DNA from: Pseudoduganella violaceinigra DSM 15887
GTDB lineage: Bacteria > Pseudomonadota > Gammaproteobacteria > Burkholderiales > Burkholderiaceae_D
Assembly: GCF_000425385.1 (NCBI RefSeq)
Contig: NZ_KE384358.1
Span: 379,623-443,622 of the forward strand
DNA: 64,000 bases
Reading direction: 5' to 3'
Shown here: positions 8,173 through 17,191 of the stretch, piece after piece
Numbering within the stretch: position 1 is the first letter of the stretch
Layout of the letters: every line of letters starts with the position of its first letter
The notes under the pieces: generated by a model
What the model saw: the letters and a program-made list of their open reading frames with translations, nothing else
The model's database searches: none
What the model was told of the DNA's origin: nothing
Translations under genes and position numbers: made by a program

Positions 8173-9831
8173 ATGCGCCAGATATTTTTTAGAGTATTGC
8201 TCTCAGCGGTTGCCCTTACGCTTACCGCTTGCGCTGGCCCAGGCCAGGTCGTCGACCCGCGCACCTCGAATTTCCCCGCGAACAATGGCCTGGCGCTTGT
8301 TCGCGTCGTTACCAACACGCCGACGATCAGTTCCCAACTAGGCCTTGCAAACCAATGGGCCAACCTATATGTCCGCGATTCAAACGGAACCCAATTCCAG
8401 TTGCTATTGTCGGCGTCTGAGGGGCGCCGCAGCACCCAGGTCTTCAGCGGCTTCCTGCCGGAAGGAAAATATGAGCTAGAAGAACTGTTCTTTGCCATCA
8501 AACGTGCAGACCTTGGGCGACAGGGTCTTGCGTTCCAAGTGAAAGCAGGCCAGGTCACAAACCTCGGCAGCATCATTTACCAATCGACCGGCAACAATGG
8601 CTATGCCGTGATACGGAGCGGCAAAGACGATGGGCTGACGTCGATGCTTGCCGAGGAATTCCCCTTGTTGAGCAAGGAAAGCCAAACTAATCAGATCTCT
8701 TTCGAAGGATCCGCACTCGGCAAGGAGAATGCCCTTGGCAGCACATCATTGCATGTGGCCAGCAATTCGCCCCTGGTAAGCGGCGTGGGCAGCGCAACGA
8801 CCGGCATCATGCAGGCGATTGCCGATAACCTCTCGGCGACGCAAGCGCTCGACACATGGAAAACGACCAGCGATCCTGTTGCGCGACTCAATCTGGCCAA
8901 AGCCAGCACCTATGCTTTAAACAGCGTCCGAGAGCTTCCCGGTGGAGAACTCATTGCCGCCAGCAACCTCGGGCAATTGCTTCTGCGTGAGCCCTCCGGC
9001 AAGTGGCTGCACATTAACGTTGGCGATGCACGCGAACTAACGGCCGTACATGCACGCGACCGAAAGAACATCTTTGTCGGTGGCGAGGAAGGTCAGCTCT
9101 ACATGACCGCTGATGGCGGCACAAGCTGGCAACGCATGCCGTTTCCGATCCGCGCCAGTCTGATTCTGAATATTCAGGAGCACCTTGGGGAGTTGCTGGT
9201 GCTGAGCCTGGAGAAAAACGAATTTGTCCTGAGAAGCACCCGCGACCCGGCATCCGGATCATGGGCCGAATTGAAGCGCTTTGCAGTGAATAACCCGCAA
9301 TTATTTACCGTCCACGCCAGCGTTCAAAACGTGGCTACGATCCATGGGAACAAGTACATTGTTGTCGTCCCCGATCAGGCATTGCAGATCCTCGATTTGA
9401 GCGCGCGAACCTGGCAAACCGTTGTGACCGGCGGGTGGTATCGCGATGTCAAAGCGGTCGACAATCAGATCTTGCTGGCAAGTGGCGGCCATCGGATCAC
9501 GCCATTTACATCGACTGATTTCGGCTCAACCTGGAAGGAAGTGCCAGGCAGCTGCGCCGGACTGTACTCCCGTGTCGTTTCGATTGACTTCATCAACCCG
9601 CAGGATGGCTATATGCTTTGCGCTGCGAACGGCATGATGGCAGGCTCGACCAACCTTAAGAAGAGTAGCGACGGCGGCGCAAGCTGGCAAACCGTCGTCA
9701 AGGAAACGCCTGTGATGGCCAGCCAAATGCTGGCCACCAAACAGTTTATTCTCTATGTCGACATCATCAATCGCATTTACGTGAGCAAGGACGGCGGCGC
9801 AAGCTGGACGCAGGAACACGTGGCGAACTAA
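8173..9831 (+). CDS. Lipoprotein with BNR/Asp-box beta-propeller
   Basis: 552 aa. A lipoprotein signal with lipobox LTAC (Cys20) is followed by an N-terminal domain of about 200 residues of unknown fold, then a beta-propeller. The propeller is recognised by Asp-box (BNR) motifs such as TADGGTSWQ, SSDGGASWQ and SKDGGASWT, with repeat spacing of roughly 50-100 residues. Such propellers occur in sialidases and photosystem-assembly YCF48-like proteins; no sialidase catalytic residues were recognised, so I do not call an enzyme. Base composition is visibly more AT-rich than the neighbouring core genes, which fits an accessory gene. It is convergent with the 81-aa gene at 9895. Confidence 0.72.
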   Translation: MRQIFFRVLLSAVALTLTACAGPGQVVDPRTSNFPANNGLALVRVVTNTPTISSQLGLANQWANLYVRDSNGTQFQLLLSASEGRRSTQVFSGFLPEGKYELEELFFAIKRADLGRQGLAFQVKAGQVTNLGSIIYQSTGNNGYAVIRSGKDDGLTSMLAEEFPLLSKESQTNQISFEGSALGKENALGSTSLHVASNSPLVSGVGSATTGIMQAIADNLSATQALDTWKTTSDPVARLNLAKASTYALNSVRELPGGELIAASNLGQLLLREPSGKWLHINVGDARELTAVHARDRKNIFVGGEEGQLYMTADGGTSWQRMPFPIRASLILNIQEHLGELLVLSLEKNEFVLRSTRDPASGSWAELKRFAVNNPQLFTVHASVQNVATIHGNKYIVVVPDQALQILDLSARTWQTVVTGGWYRDVKAVDNQILLASGGHRITPFTSTDFGSTWKEVPGSCAGLYSRVVSIDFINPQDGYMLCAANGMMAGSTNLKKSSDGGASWQTVVKETPVMASQMLATKQFILYVDIINRIYVSKDGGASWTQEHVAN

Positions 9832-9842
9832 GGAGTGCCGCT

Positions 9843-9868
9843 CAAAGCCTCACAAAAATGAGGCTTTG
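9843..9868. terminator. Hairpin between convergent genes
   Basis: CAAAGCCTCA and TGAGGCTTTG form a 10-bp stem with a 6-nt AAAAAT-type loop, 12 nt after the stop of the BNR lipoprotein and 27 nt from the stop of the opposing 81-aa gene. It lacks a long T run, but its place between two convergent stops suggests a bidirectional terminator. Confidence 0.7.
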
Positions 9869-9894
9869 GCATCGTCGGCGCTCCCTTGGCACCA

Positions 9895-10140
9895 CTATTG
9901 GCCTAGGCAGATAATCTTGGTCGCATACTCATGGGCCGCCGACTTCTTCTTTGTGGCCCATGCAACCGCCTCCTGCGCCTCGGCAATTGTCATGACGGTC
10001 GCTTTGTCCTTGTTCTTGATAAAGGAGACGCCCTCAAAGGCGCCCTCTTTGCTGCGCATGACCCTGGCGAAAACTGGTGGTTTGGACGGATCGTTGATCT
10101 TATTCTGCTGAACCAGATACCGCTGGTCTTTGTTTTCCAT
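9895..10140 (-). CDS. Small hypothetical protein, 81 aa, downstream of tRNA-Asn
   Basis: Starts MENKDQRYLVQQNK and ends KIICLGQ. The ATG at 10140 is preceded by GGAGGG at an 8-nt spacing, which supports it over an in-frame ATG 10 codons upstream. The protein is basic, without a signal peptide or membrane segment, and I do not recognise a family. It sits 20 nt behind the terminator of tRNA-Asn copy 1, so any expression may come from read-through of the tRNA promoter. A deleted remnant of the same gene, joining the MEN start to a KIICLG-like end, lies at 26836-26898 behind tRNA-Asn copy 2. Two copies in equivalent positions argue that it is, or was, a real gene. Confidence 0.6.
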   Translation of the reverse strand: MENKDQRYLVQQNKINDPSKPPVFARVMRSKEGAFEGVSFIKNKDKATVMTIAEAQEAVAWATKKKSAAHEYATKIICLGQ

Positions 10141-10160
10141 ATGTGCTGCCCTCCAATGCG

Positions 10161-10189
10161 AAAAGCCCAACCGTGAAGGCTGGGCTTTT
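10161..10189 (-). terminator. Intrinsic terminator of tRNA-Asn copy 1
   Basis: AAAAGCCCA and TGGGCTTTT form the stem on the minus strand, nine bases after the tRNA 3' end, and the U run is built into the second arm. The same AGCCCAACC...GGCTGGGCT core recurs at 25877, 26918 and, weaker, 23554. Confidence 0.9.
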
Positions 10190-10197
10190 CTTTATTC

Positions 10198-10273
10198 TGG
10201 CTCCCCGACCTGGACTCGAACCAGGGACCTGCGGATTAACAGTCCGTCGCTCTACCGACTGAGCTACCAGGGA
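10198..10273 (-). tRNA. tRNA-Asn (anticodon GTT), copy 1
   Basis: 76 nt including an encoded CCA. Read on the minus strand it shows the TAGCTCAGTCGGTAGAGC D-arm, anticodon loop CTGTTAATC (GTT, Asn) and GGTTCGAGTCC T-loop. The acceptor stem is TCCCTGG paired with TCGGGGA and contains two G-T wobbles; copies 2 and 3 have A at the seventh position and only one wobble. It has its own promoter-like -10 (TATAAT). Confidence 0.97.
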
Positions 10274-10284
10274 AAAGAGGCCGC

Positions 10285-10313
10285 ATTATATCGGCCTATT
10301 TGAAGTTTGCCTA
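10285..10313 (-). promoter_or_regulatory. Promoter of tRNA-Asn copy 1
   Basis: A perfect TATAAT (10285-10290, minus strand) lies 11 nt before the tRNA 5' end. A weak -35 TAGGCA (10308-10313) sits at 17-nt spacing. The spacer-leader sequence GCGGCCTCTTTTCCCTG resembles that of copy 2. Confidence 0.65.
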
Positions 10314-10350
10314 GTCCCTGCAAATAGTTTTTTGCCGGGTTGGTAGCGAA

Positions 10351-11433
10351 TCAGGATTTCTTCCCCATCCGGCGGTCGCAGACATCGACATTCCAAGAGC
10401 TTTGCCACAAGTGGTCAACGATATTGTCGCCCAGTTCCTGCCGCAATTTGATGTAAGTCGCAGGGTCGTTGGCACGGCATGCAAACGATGCGAACTTGTT
10501 ACGGTTATACACCTGGTCCGGATAGCGCTGCAGGAGATCTTCAAAGCCGGCCTTCATCAATTTCCAGTCAGGGTCTCCAGCCCGGCCAAAGGTAATCGCT
10601 TCGTCACAATCGCAGTCGTCATACCAGAACAGCCGTGCATAGATTGTGTTGCCTTCGCTTCCCTTTGACAGGTTAAGTGCACGGCGCGCAAATCGATCGA
10701 AATCACCTGGTTTGCCCCCCCACTTGCGGTCCATCGAGAACGACATCGCAAAATGGATCTGCTGTGACGCCGGGAATGCCTTCACCGCTTCGGCATAGAC
10801 AGATTCGACTTTGGCACGCGGCGCGCCCGCTTCGATCAGGGTTTTCAGCTTCAAGCTATGCCACAACGGACAGTTTCCCGCCAATGCTTTGCTTTCTTCC
10901 AGCCGTTCGAAAGCCTTGCCCATGCGCTCATGGAACAACTCCCACGCTTCCGGCGGCACCTTGTTGGCATAGTTACCACCGCGGCCATGCCATGCATATG
11001 ACCGCCAATACATAATTTCGGCGAATGCCTGCGCGGCCGAATCACGGGATTGACTGCGCCATTCGATCAGCTTCGCGCCAATCTTGCGCCAGTCCCGCTT
11101 CTCACTGGTCAAACGGCTAAAAGTGGATTCGAACACCAACATTTCCGGTTGACCATCCGGCAAACGCGTATCGCGCGAACACAATGCCCGCATTACCTCG
11201 TCAAGGTCTTTGAAACGTTTTTCGTACCACATATCTTCGAGCGAAAGGCCGAGTGTGACCATGATGGCACCCATCGGGCAGTCCTTGCTAACCTTCAGAT
11301 TCCAGCATGGCCGCCCCTTCAGTACAGGCGGCAGCACAGTCTCTCGTATGGCTGGGGCAGCGCTGTAGGCAGTGCCGGCAAAGCCAGTAAAGCCCAAGAT
11401 GGCGATGGATAACAGGCGGATCAGGGAACGCAT
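10351..11433 (-). CDS. Secreted hypothetical protein, DUF4034-like
   Basis: 360 aa. A signal peptide (about 1-25, ending AYSAA) precedes an alpha-helical, Trp- and Arg-rich protein. The stretch with YAWHGRGGNYANKVP and WELFHERM resembles what I recall of DUF4034-containing proteins, helical secreted proteins of unknown function; I hold this only tentatively. Several Cys residues (pairs in CWNLKVSKDC and DDCDCDEA) could form disulfides in the periplasm. It lies upstream of tRNA-Asn copy 1 on the same strand. Composition is more AT-rich than the flanking core genes. Confidence 0.5.
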   Translation of the reverse strand: MRSLIRLLSIAILGFTGFAGTAYSAAPAIRETVLPPVLKGRPCWNLKVSKDCPMGAIMVTLGLSLEDMWYEKRFKDLDEVMRALCSRDTRLPDGQPEMLVFESTFSRLTSEKRDWRKIGAKLIEWRSQSRDSAAQAFAEIMYWRSYAWHGRGGNYANKVPPEAWELFHERMGKAFERLEESKALAGNCPLWHSLKLKTLIEAGAPRAKVESVYAEAVKAFPASQQIHFAMSFSMDRKWGGKPGDFDRFARRALNLSKGSEGNTIYARLFWYDDCDCDEAITFGRAGDPDWKLMKAGFEDLLQRYPDQVYNRNKFASFACRANDPATYIKLRQELGDNIVDHLWQSSWNVDVCDRRMGKKS

Positions 11434-11515
11434 TTGAAACTCTCTACAAAAGCAAACCGGCCATTATCCCGAATTTTCCATAAGGAAATATATTCAATTG
11501 TCACCAAAAATGAAA

Positions 11516-11537
11516 AAAGCGGCCCGCAGGCCGCTTT
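11516..11537 (-). terminator. Intrinsic terminator of the TonB-dependent receptor gene
   Basis: Stem AAAGCGGCC / GGCCGCTTT with a 4-nt loop, followed on the minus strand by an uninterrupted T run (the A run at 11513-11518), 44 nt after the receptor stop codon. Confidence 0.92.
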
Positions 11538-11580
11538 GGATGGTGAAGCCGCGCGCTGGCGCGCCGGCTTCAGCCCGGGA

Positions 11581-13764
11581 TCAGAACGAGCCCTTGAACT
11601 GCACGCCAAACTGGCGCGGCTCGTTGACGAAACCGGTCAGGTTGTTGAAGTCGATGGCGCCGGTGATGCGGCGCTGGTCGGTGATATTGCGTGCGAAGGC
11701 TGCGACTTCGTATTTGCCGCCGGACCAGTTGTAGCCCACGCGCAGGCCGCCTTCGGTCATCGGCGCGCCGGTGAATTCAACTGCTTCGTACAGGAAGAAG
11801 TTGACTTTCGAGCGGTAGGACCAGTCGGTCACCACGAACAGGTTGCCTTCCGCCAGCGGGTAGTTGTAGCGGGCGTTCAAGTTGACGATCCATTTCGGCG
11901 CCTGCGGCAGTGCGTTGCCGTCGATGACCACGCGGCCGGAGGCGTTGATCGGATCCTGCACGGTGCACTGGGCGCACTTGTTCACGGACAGCGAAGGATC
12001 GCGGATCTCGGTGAAGTTGTACGACGCGCTGGCCGATACCTTGAAGTCGTTGGTGATGAAGCCTTCGATTTCGCCTTCGATACCGCGGCCCTTGGTCTTG
12101 GCAGCGTTGACCAGCTTGGTGACGTTGGAATTGCCGCCGACCACGGTCAGCTGCTGGTTCTTCACATCGTAGTCGTACACGCTCAGGGTGGCGCGTGCGC
12201 GGCGGTTCCACAGGTCGGCCTTCACGCCGGCTTCGATCGAGGTGATGGTTTCAGCGTCGGCCACGGTGATCGGCACCGAAGTCGAGGCGGCGGCGATCGA
12301 TGGCGCGCGGAAGCCGGTGGCGTAGCGGGCATAGGCGCTGACATCGTTGCTCAGCTTATAGGTGCCGCTCAGGTCCCAGTTGACCTTGTCCTTGGACTCG
12401 GAGACCGACTTCGGACCCACCAGGGTGGTGCCGATGGTTTCCAGGGTGTCGAAGTCCTTCTTGTCTTCGGTGTAGCGCAGGCCGCCGCGCAGGGTGAAGG
12501 CGTCGCTCACGGCGTAGTTCACGGAGCCGAACAGGGCCCAGGCCTCGTTCTTCTGCTGCGATTTCACACGCGTGGTGCGGGTGCCGGCAACATTGAAGTT
12601 ATCCTGGCCGGCCACTGCCTTCTCGTCGAAGTAGTAGACGCCGGCCTGCCAGTTCATCGGGCCGGTGTATTTGGATTCGACGCGGAACTCCTGCGAGTAC
12701 TGCTTGATGTCCGGCACGAAGGCTGCGGTTTCAACCTGGAATGGCACGGCCGGGAAGTCGGCCGGGTTGCCGCCGTCGATGTCGCCGCGCGAGTTGTACT
12801 TGGCCACGGTTTCGTAACCGGTGATCGAGTACAGCTTGTGCGCGCCCAGATCCCAGCTCATGCGCATGTTGGCGCCCTGGGTCTTCAGCTCCTGGCCTTC
12901 CTGGCCGTTGATCGCGATTTTCTCCGGATCGAAGCCGTCAACGAAGGTGTTGGTGCCCTTCTTGATGATGTTGGCGCGGAACAGGCGCGAGCTGCCGGTT
13001 GTCTTACGCTGGTGCACATTGAACAGGGTGTTGAACGTGCCGTTCGGCTGGTACAGCACTTGCACGCGCTCGGCGTGCTCGTTGTAGCCTTCCATCGCGT
13101 CTTTTTGACCGGTGAAGGTGTTATCGACGTAGTCGTCGCGGTGCTGGCGCAGGGTCGACACGCGCAGGGCCCACTCTTTCGACAGCGGCACGTTGGCGGC
13201 GGCTTCCAGGTTGACCGTGTTATTCGTTGCGTAGGAGACGTTGTAGAAGCCTTCCACACCGCGCAGGCTTGGCTTGGCCGATTCGAACTTGACCACGCCG
13301 GCCGGGGTGTTACGGCCGAACAGGGTGCCTTGCGGGCCGCGCAGCACTTCCACATTGGCCAGGTCGAACATCGGGTAACCCTTCAGGATCGGGTTCTCCT
13401 GCACCACGTCGTCGTAAATCAGGGAAACTGGCTGCGAAGCGAACACGGCGAAGTCGGCATTGCCGTAGCCACGGATGTAGAAGCGCGGGAAGACGCGGCC
13501 GGTCGACGACTCCACGTTCAGCGACGGGGTCTTGCCCGCCAGCACGCGGATATCCTGGCCGCCGGACAGCAGGATGTCCAGTTTTTCAGCCTTGATCGCG
13601 GACACGGACACCGGCACGTCGCGGATGTTTTCAGCGCGGCGCTGGGCGGTAACGGTCACGACTTCCATCTGGCCGGCTGGGGCCTGGGCGGCCTCCTGGG
13701 CCATGGCAGTCATTTGCACAATGGCCAGGCTTACCAGCACGTGCATCTTCGACAACTTCATCAT
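11581..13764 (-). CDS. TonB-dependent outer-membrane receptor
   Basis: 727 aa from the ATG at 13764, chosen because AAGGA lies 6 nt before it and a signal peptide follows (MMKLSKMHVLVSLAIVQMTAMAQ region). The plug domain (about 30-150) contains VEVVTVTAQRR and the conserved NVEVLRGPQGTLFGRN. The rest is a 22-strand-type barrel ending in the C-terminal Phe (FGVQFKGSF). Such receptors import siderophores, cobalamin or oligosaccharides using TonB energy. No binding partner, sigma/anti-sigma pair or catabolic genes lie next to it, so the substrate is open. An intrinsic terminator follows and the next gene upstream is a cupin with its own stop 107 nt away. Confidence 0.93.
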   Translation of the reverse strand: MMKLSKMHVLVSLAIVQMTAMAQEAAQAPAGQMEVVTVTAQRRAENIRDVPVSVSAIKAEKLDILLSGGQDIRVLAGKTPSLNVESSTGRVFPRFYIRGYGNADFAVFASQPVSLIYDDVVQENPILKGYPMFDLANVEVLRGPQGTLFGRNTPAGVVKFESAKPSLRGVEGFYNVSYATNNTVNLEAAANVPLSKEWALRVSTLRQHRDDYVDNTFTGQKDAMEGYNEHAERVQVLYQPNGTFNTLFNVHQRKTTGSSRLFRANIIKKGTNTFVDGFDPEKIAINGQEGQELKTQGANMRMSWDLGAHKLYSITGYETVAKYNSRGDIDGGNPADFPAVPFQVETAAFVPDIKQYSQEFRVESKYTGPMNWQAGVYYFDEKAVAGQDNFNVAGTRTTRVKSQQKNEAWALFGSVNYAVSDAFTLRGGLRYTEDKKDFDTLETIGTTLVGPKSVSESKDKVNWDLSGTYKLSNDVSAYARYATGFRAPSIAAASTSVPITVADAETITSIEAGVKADLWNRRARATLSVYDYDVKNQQLTVVGGNSNVTKLVNAAKTKGRGIEGEIEGFITNDFKVSASASYNFTEIRDPSLSVNKCAQCTVQDPINASGRVVIDGNALPQAPKWIVNLNARYNYPLAEGNLFVVTDWSYRSKVNFFLYEAVEFTGAPMTEGGLRVGYNWSGGKYEVAAFARNITDQRRITGAIDFNNLTGFVNEPRQFGVQFKGSF

Positions 13765-13843
13765 TATATTTCCTTGTGGGCGGTTTGATGGATGTCCCCT
13801 ATTCTCCCCACTGGTTGCGGTCTGGCGCCGCAAAATAGCGCGC

Positions 13844-13872
13844 ATTATATACCCACTATAAGATTGCGCCAC
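13844..13872 (-). promoter_or_regulatory. Possible promoter of the TonB-dependent receptor gene
   Basis: TATAAT at 13844-13849 on the minus strand, about 80 nt before the receptor ATG. The -35 position (GTGGCG, 17-nt spacing) is poor, so an activator or another arrangement is possible. Confidence 0.4.
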
Positions 13873-14291
13873 TATTCCTTGACCGTCAGTGTGCTACCAG
13901 TCGCGCCTGCGTAAAACACCACCAGCTTGAGCGGTCCCTTGCCCACATTGCGGCCGTTATGCAGGGTATTCACCACCTCCGCCAGCGCCTGGCCCGCCGC
14001 GAGGCGCTTGACCGAGCCGTCCTTCAGGCTCACTTCCAGTTCGCCCTCCAGGATGTAGCCGAACGATGCCACCGGGTGCAGGTGCCAGCCCGTTTCGCCG
14101 CCGGGCGCGATCTCGATCAGCAAGGACGTGATCTCCGCCTGCCCGCCCGGATAGGCCAGCGCAGCCCCATTCCAGCTGCTGCTCGCTTGCAGCAGCCTGG
14201 TGACTTTGACGGAAGCGGACTGGTCCAGCGCAACGGCAGGCTGGGCAGCAAAAAAAGCGGACGCGGCGACGACGGCGGTGCAGATTTTCAT
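13872..14291 (-). CDS. Secreted cupin-domain protein
   Basis: 139 aa with a signal peptide (about 1-22, ending AVALDQ). The cupin_2 fold is seen in GETGWHLHPVASFGYILEGE, with His residues in the first cupin motif, and a second motif containing NTLHNG. The His set could bind a metal. Enzymatic role is unknown; secreted small cupins of this kind are annotated only by fold. It stands alone upstream of the TonB-dependent receptor. Confidence 0.8.
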   Translation of the reverse strand: MKICTAVVAASAFFAAQPAVALDQSASVKVTRLLQASSSWNGAALAYPGGQAEITSLLIEIAPGGETGWHLHPVASFGYILEGELEVSLKDGSVKRLAAGQALAEVVNTLHNGRNVGKGPLKLVVFYAGATGSTLTVKE

Positions 14292-14410
14292 GGCTGGCTC
14301 CGGTTGGTTTATGCCACATGATAGATGCAGGTCAAAGCCCGATCAATAAAGCCTCCTAGACTGGCCTGATCCCCGCAACAAAAGGGGATTTCCGAACCCT
14401 AGGAGACCTC

Positions 14411-17080
14411 ATGATGAAGAACTTTCCGCAAGAAATGAGCCATGCTTCCGGCGCCGCACTGGCGCTGGATAACACCCGCCTGCTCATTGCGCTGAAACAG
14501 CCGAAAGAACGCAGCGTTGTCGAACAATTCCTGCATAGCCTGGAGCTGTACCTGGAAGACGAGGTGGACGAAGGCATGGTGCCCGGTGAGCGCGTCAACC
14601 ACACCAGGACGCGCTACTTCGTGCGCTCGCGCCGCCCGCTGGACGACGGCGCCTTGGCCAGGATCGAGGAAGCCGGCGCCCCGCTCGGATTGGACTGGAT
14701 TGGGCCGGTCTACCGCCAGGCTGGCCAGCGCGGCCGCCGCGCCCTGATGTCGCCCCTGCCCCATGTGGCCGTGATCAAGCTGCGCCAGCCACGCGACACG
14801 GCCGCCCAACTGCCGGAGGGCCTGGGCAGCAAGGGGGCGGCCGAGCCGGTGATCCAGGAAGTGCTGGAGAAATCGCGCTACCTGAACGGCCACCGCTACT
14901 TCCAGATTTCGAATGTCAAGGACATCAACGCCTACCAGCTGCGCGAGCGCCTGCGCCAGATGCCCAACGCCCCCATCGCCGATTTCCAGTTCGAGACCAT
15001 GCCCCTGCTGACACCGACGTCGATCGCGCCCAACGATACCCTGTTCCCGCAGCAATGGGATATGACGCGTATCGAAGCGGGCGGCGCCGGCACCACCGGC
15101 TGGGACATCACGACCGGTGCTGCCACCACGGTCATCTGCGTACTCGATGAAGGCTGCGACCTGAGCCACCCCGACCTGCGCTTCTCGGCGCCCGGCATCA
15201 ACCTTGGCACCATGAGCGGCGACGGCTCGCCCACCGGCAACCATGGCACGGCCTGCGCCGGCATCGTGGCCGCCACCTATAACAATGGCACCGGCGTCAC
15301 CGGCGTGGCGGGCGACGCGCGCATCCTGCCGGTGGCCTTCGACGCCTGGACCGATGTCGAAGTGGCCAACGGCATCAACTACGCCTCCGCCAACGGCGCC
15401 AGCGTGATCAGCATGAGCTTCGGCTGGAATGGCTGGAGTACGGCCATCATCGATCCGGCCATCCAGGCGGCCTTCAACAACGACCTGGTGATGTGCGTGG
15501 CCACCCACAATTACAACGGCCCGATCACCTACCCGGCCACCAACGCGCTGGTGATCGCGGTCGGCGCCTCCGACGAAATCGACAACCGCAAGACGCCGAT
15601 GAGCCCGGACGGCGAACCCTGGGGCTCGAACTTCGGGCCGCAGATCTCCGTGGTCTCGCCAGGCGTGCATATCCCCACCACCGACATCCATGGTGGCGAC
15701 GGCTACAACTCCGGCGATTACGACCTGGTCTTCAATGGCACGTCCTCCGCCACGCCGCACGTGGCCGGCCTGGCGGGCCTGATCCGCAGCGTCTATCCAA
15801 CGCTGGACAACCTGCAGGTGCGCGCCCATATCGAGCGCACGGCGCAAAAGGTCGGCGCGGTCGCCTATGCCGATACCGCAGGCAAGGCCAACGGCAGCTG
15901 GAACCAGGAAATGGGCTACGGCCGCATCAACGTGTTCCGCGCACTGGACGAAGCGGACGTGATGATCAAGGATGCCCCCGCCGACAACGGCGCCGAGCCT
16001 TTCACCGGCGGCAATTTCTGGGACTTCTCGGACATCGTGGTGCGCATCAACGACGACAACGTCTTCGTGCCCAGCGACCCCTTGCAATCGAAGAACGTGG
16101 AGCGCGGCCAGGCCAACTATATTTACGTGCGCGTCACCAACAAGGGCGCGCGCGACGCGCGCAACGTCACGGTCAGCACCCGCATCACGCCCTACGTCGG
16201 GCTGCAGTTCGTCTACCCGCCCGACTGGAACCAGGTGGACGCCATGCACGTCAGCCCAACCGGCATCACCACCAGTTTTGCCAGCGTGCCGGCCGGCGGC
16301 ACGGTGCTGGCCAAGTTCCGCATCGAAGCGTCGCAGACGGAAGACCTGTACGGCTGGGTGGCCAACCATCCCTGGCACCCCTGCCTGCTGGCCGTGGTCA
16401 ATTCGGACAACGATTACGCCTTCGCCACGGCGCCCTTGACAAGCGATCCGATCAGCGCGCGCCTCAACAACCTGGCACAGCGCAACCTGTCGGTGATCGA
16501 TGTCCTGCCCAACGCCAGCGCCGCCTTCCCGTTCGTGGCGGGCAGCCGCTACAACCGCGAGACCCGCATGACGCTGTTGATCGACCGCAGCCACCTGCCG
16601 GCCACGATGCCGCTCACCCTGTCGCTGGACGAGGAGGGCTCCGCCTTCCCGGCCATCGATTTTGAACACCAGGTTGACCCGATGCCCGGCCCGACGCAAG
16701 GCGGCGACGACATGGGCAAAGACTGCGGCCTGGTCTTCCTGGACGACACCCGCGTCAAGACCCGCTTTGGCTGCTGCTGCGGCATCCTGACGCTGGCCAA
16801 GGGCTCGCACTTCGACTGTCCGCCACAGCGCAGCCTCGGCGATGTCAAGGTGGAAGGCGGCGACGTCGTCCTGCGCAACGGCAAGCGCTACGTCGAGATC
16901 CGGCAATCGGTGGTCAGGGTCACCATGGAGAAAGCGCCGGCCATGATGTATCCGCTGGCCCTGCAGACCCGCATTCCGGCCGATGCGCAGGCGGCGGCGC
17001 AATACCAGATCAACGTGGCGCAGCTGAATGAACAGGGCACGGCGGTCGGCGGCGCGTCAATGGTCTATCACGTGGCTTAG
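14411..17080 (+). CDS. S8 (subtilisin-like) serine peptidase with C-terminal extension
   Basis: 889 aa. The subtilase domain spans about residues 205-490 with an intact triad: Asp246 in VLDEGCD, His278 in GNHGTACAG, Ser445 in NGTSSATPHVAG; Asn367 sits at the oxyanion-hole position. The 200-residue N-terminal part may be a propeptide-like domain. After the protease comes a CARDB-like beta domain (YIYVRVTNKGARDARNV) and a Cys-rich stretch (RFGCCCGIL). No signal peptide is visible, although subtilases are usually exported. The start is supported by TAGGAG 7-8 nt upstream; the ATG one codon later is equally possible. Confidence 0.9.
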   Translation: MMKNFPQEMSHASGAALALDNTRLLIALKQPKERSVVEQFLHSLELYLEDEVDEGMVPGERVNHTRTRYFVRSRRPLDDGALARIEEAGAPLGLDWIGPVYRQAGQRGRRALMSPLPHVAVIKLRQPRDTAAQLPEGLGSKGAAEPVIQEVLEKSRYLNGHRYFQISNVKDINAYQLRERLRQMPNAPIADFQFETMPLLTPTSIAPNDTLFPQQWDMTRIEAGGAGTTGWDITTGAATTVICVLDEGCDLSHPDLRFSAPGINLGTMSGDGSPTGNHGTACAGIVAATYNNGTGVTGVAGDARILPVAFDAWTDVEVANGINYASANGASVISMSFGWNGWSTAIIDPAIQAAFNNDLVMCVATHNYNGPITYPATNALVIAVGASDEIDNRKTPMSPDGEPWGSNFGPQISVVSPGVHIPTTDIHGGDGYNSGDYDLVFNGTSSATPHVAGLAGLIRSVYPTLDNLQVRAHIERTAQKVGAVAYADTAGKANGSWNQEMGYGRINVFRALDEADVMIKDAPADNGAEPFTGGNFWDFSDIVVRINDDNVFVPSDPLQSKNVERGQANYIYVRVTNKGARDARNVTVSTRITPYVGLQFVYPPDWNQVDAMHVSPTGITTSFASVPAGGTVLAKFRIEASQTEDLYGWVANHPWHPCLLAVVNSDNDYAFATAPLTSDPISARLNNLAQRNLSVIDVLPNASAAFPFVAGSRYNRETRMTLLIDRSHLPATMPLTLSLDEEGSAFPAIDFEHQVDPMPGPTQGGDDMGKDCGLVFLDDTRVKTRFGCCCGILTLAKGSHFDCPPQRSLGDVKVEGGDVVLRNGKRYVEIRQSVVRVTMEKAPAMMYPLALQTRIPADAQAAAQYQINVAQLNEQGTAVGGASMVYHVA

Positions 17081-17191
17081 AGTTCCCCACCCGGTTTCGC
17101 GCCGCCGGAACCGGGTTTCGTCGCATCGCGGTGGCGCCCACGGCGCCGGCTCCGTAGTCTCGCAGCATCAACAACGACTACGGAGCACACC

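Noticed and set aside
8173..9831. Sialidase
   Set aside because: Asp-box motifs alone define only the propeller blades. The Arg triad, Tyr/Glu pair and FRIP motif of sialidases were not found.
11434..13788. Long plus-strand open frame (784 codons) opposite the TonB-dependent receptor
   Set aside because: It is the antisense shadow of a GC-rich gene. It has no ribosome binding site or domain, and its Val/Gly/His-rich composition is typical of the reverse reading of such codons. The receptor is unambiguous.
14399..17002. Minus-strand open frame of 867 codons opposite the S8 peptidase
   Set aside because: Same shadow effect. The subtilase triad and family motifs lie on the plus strand.
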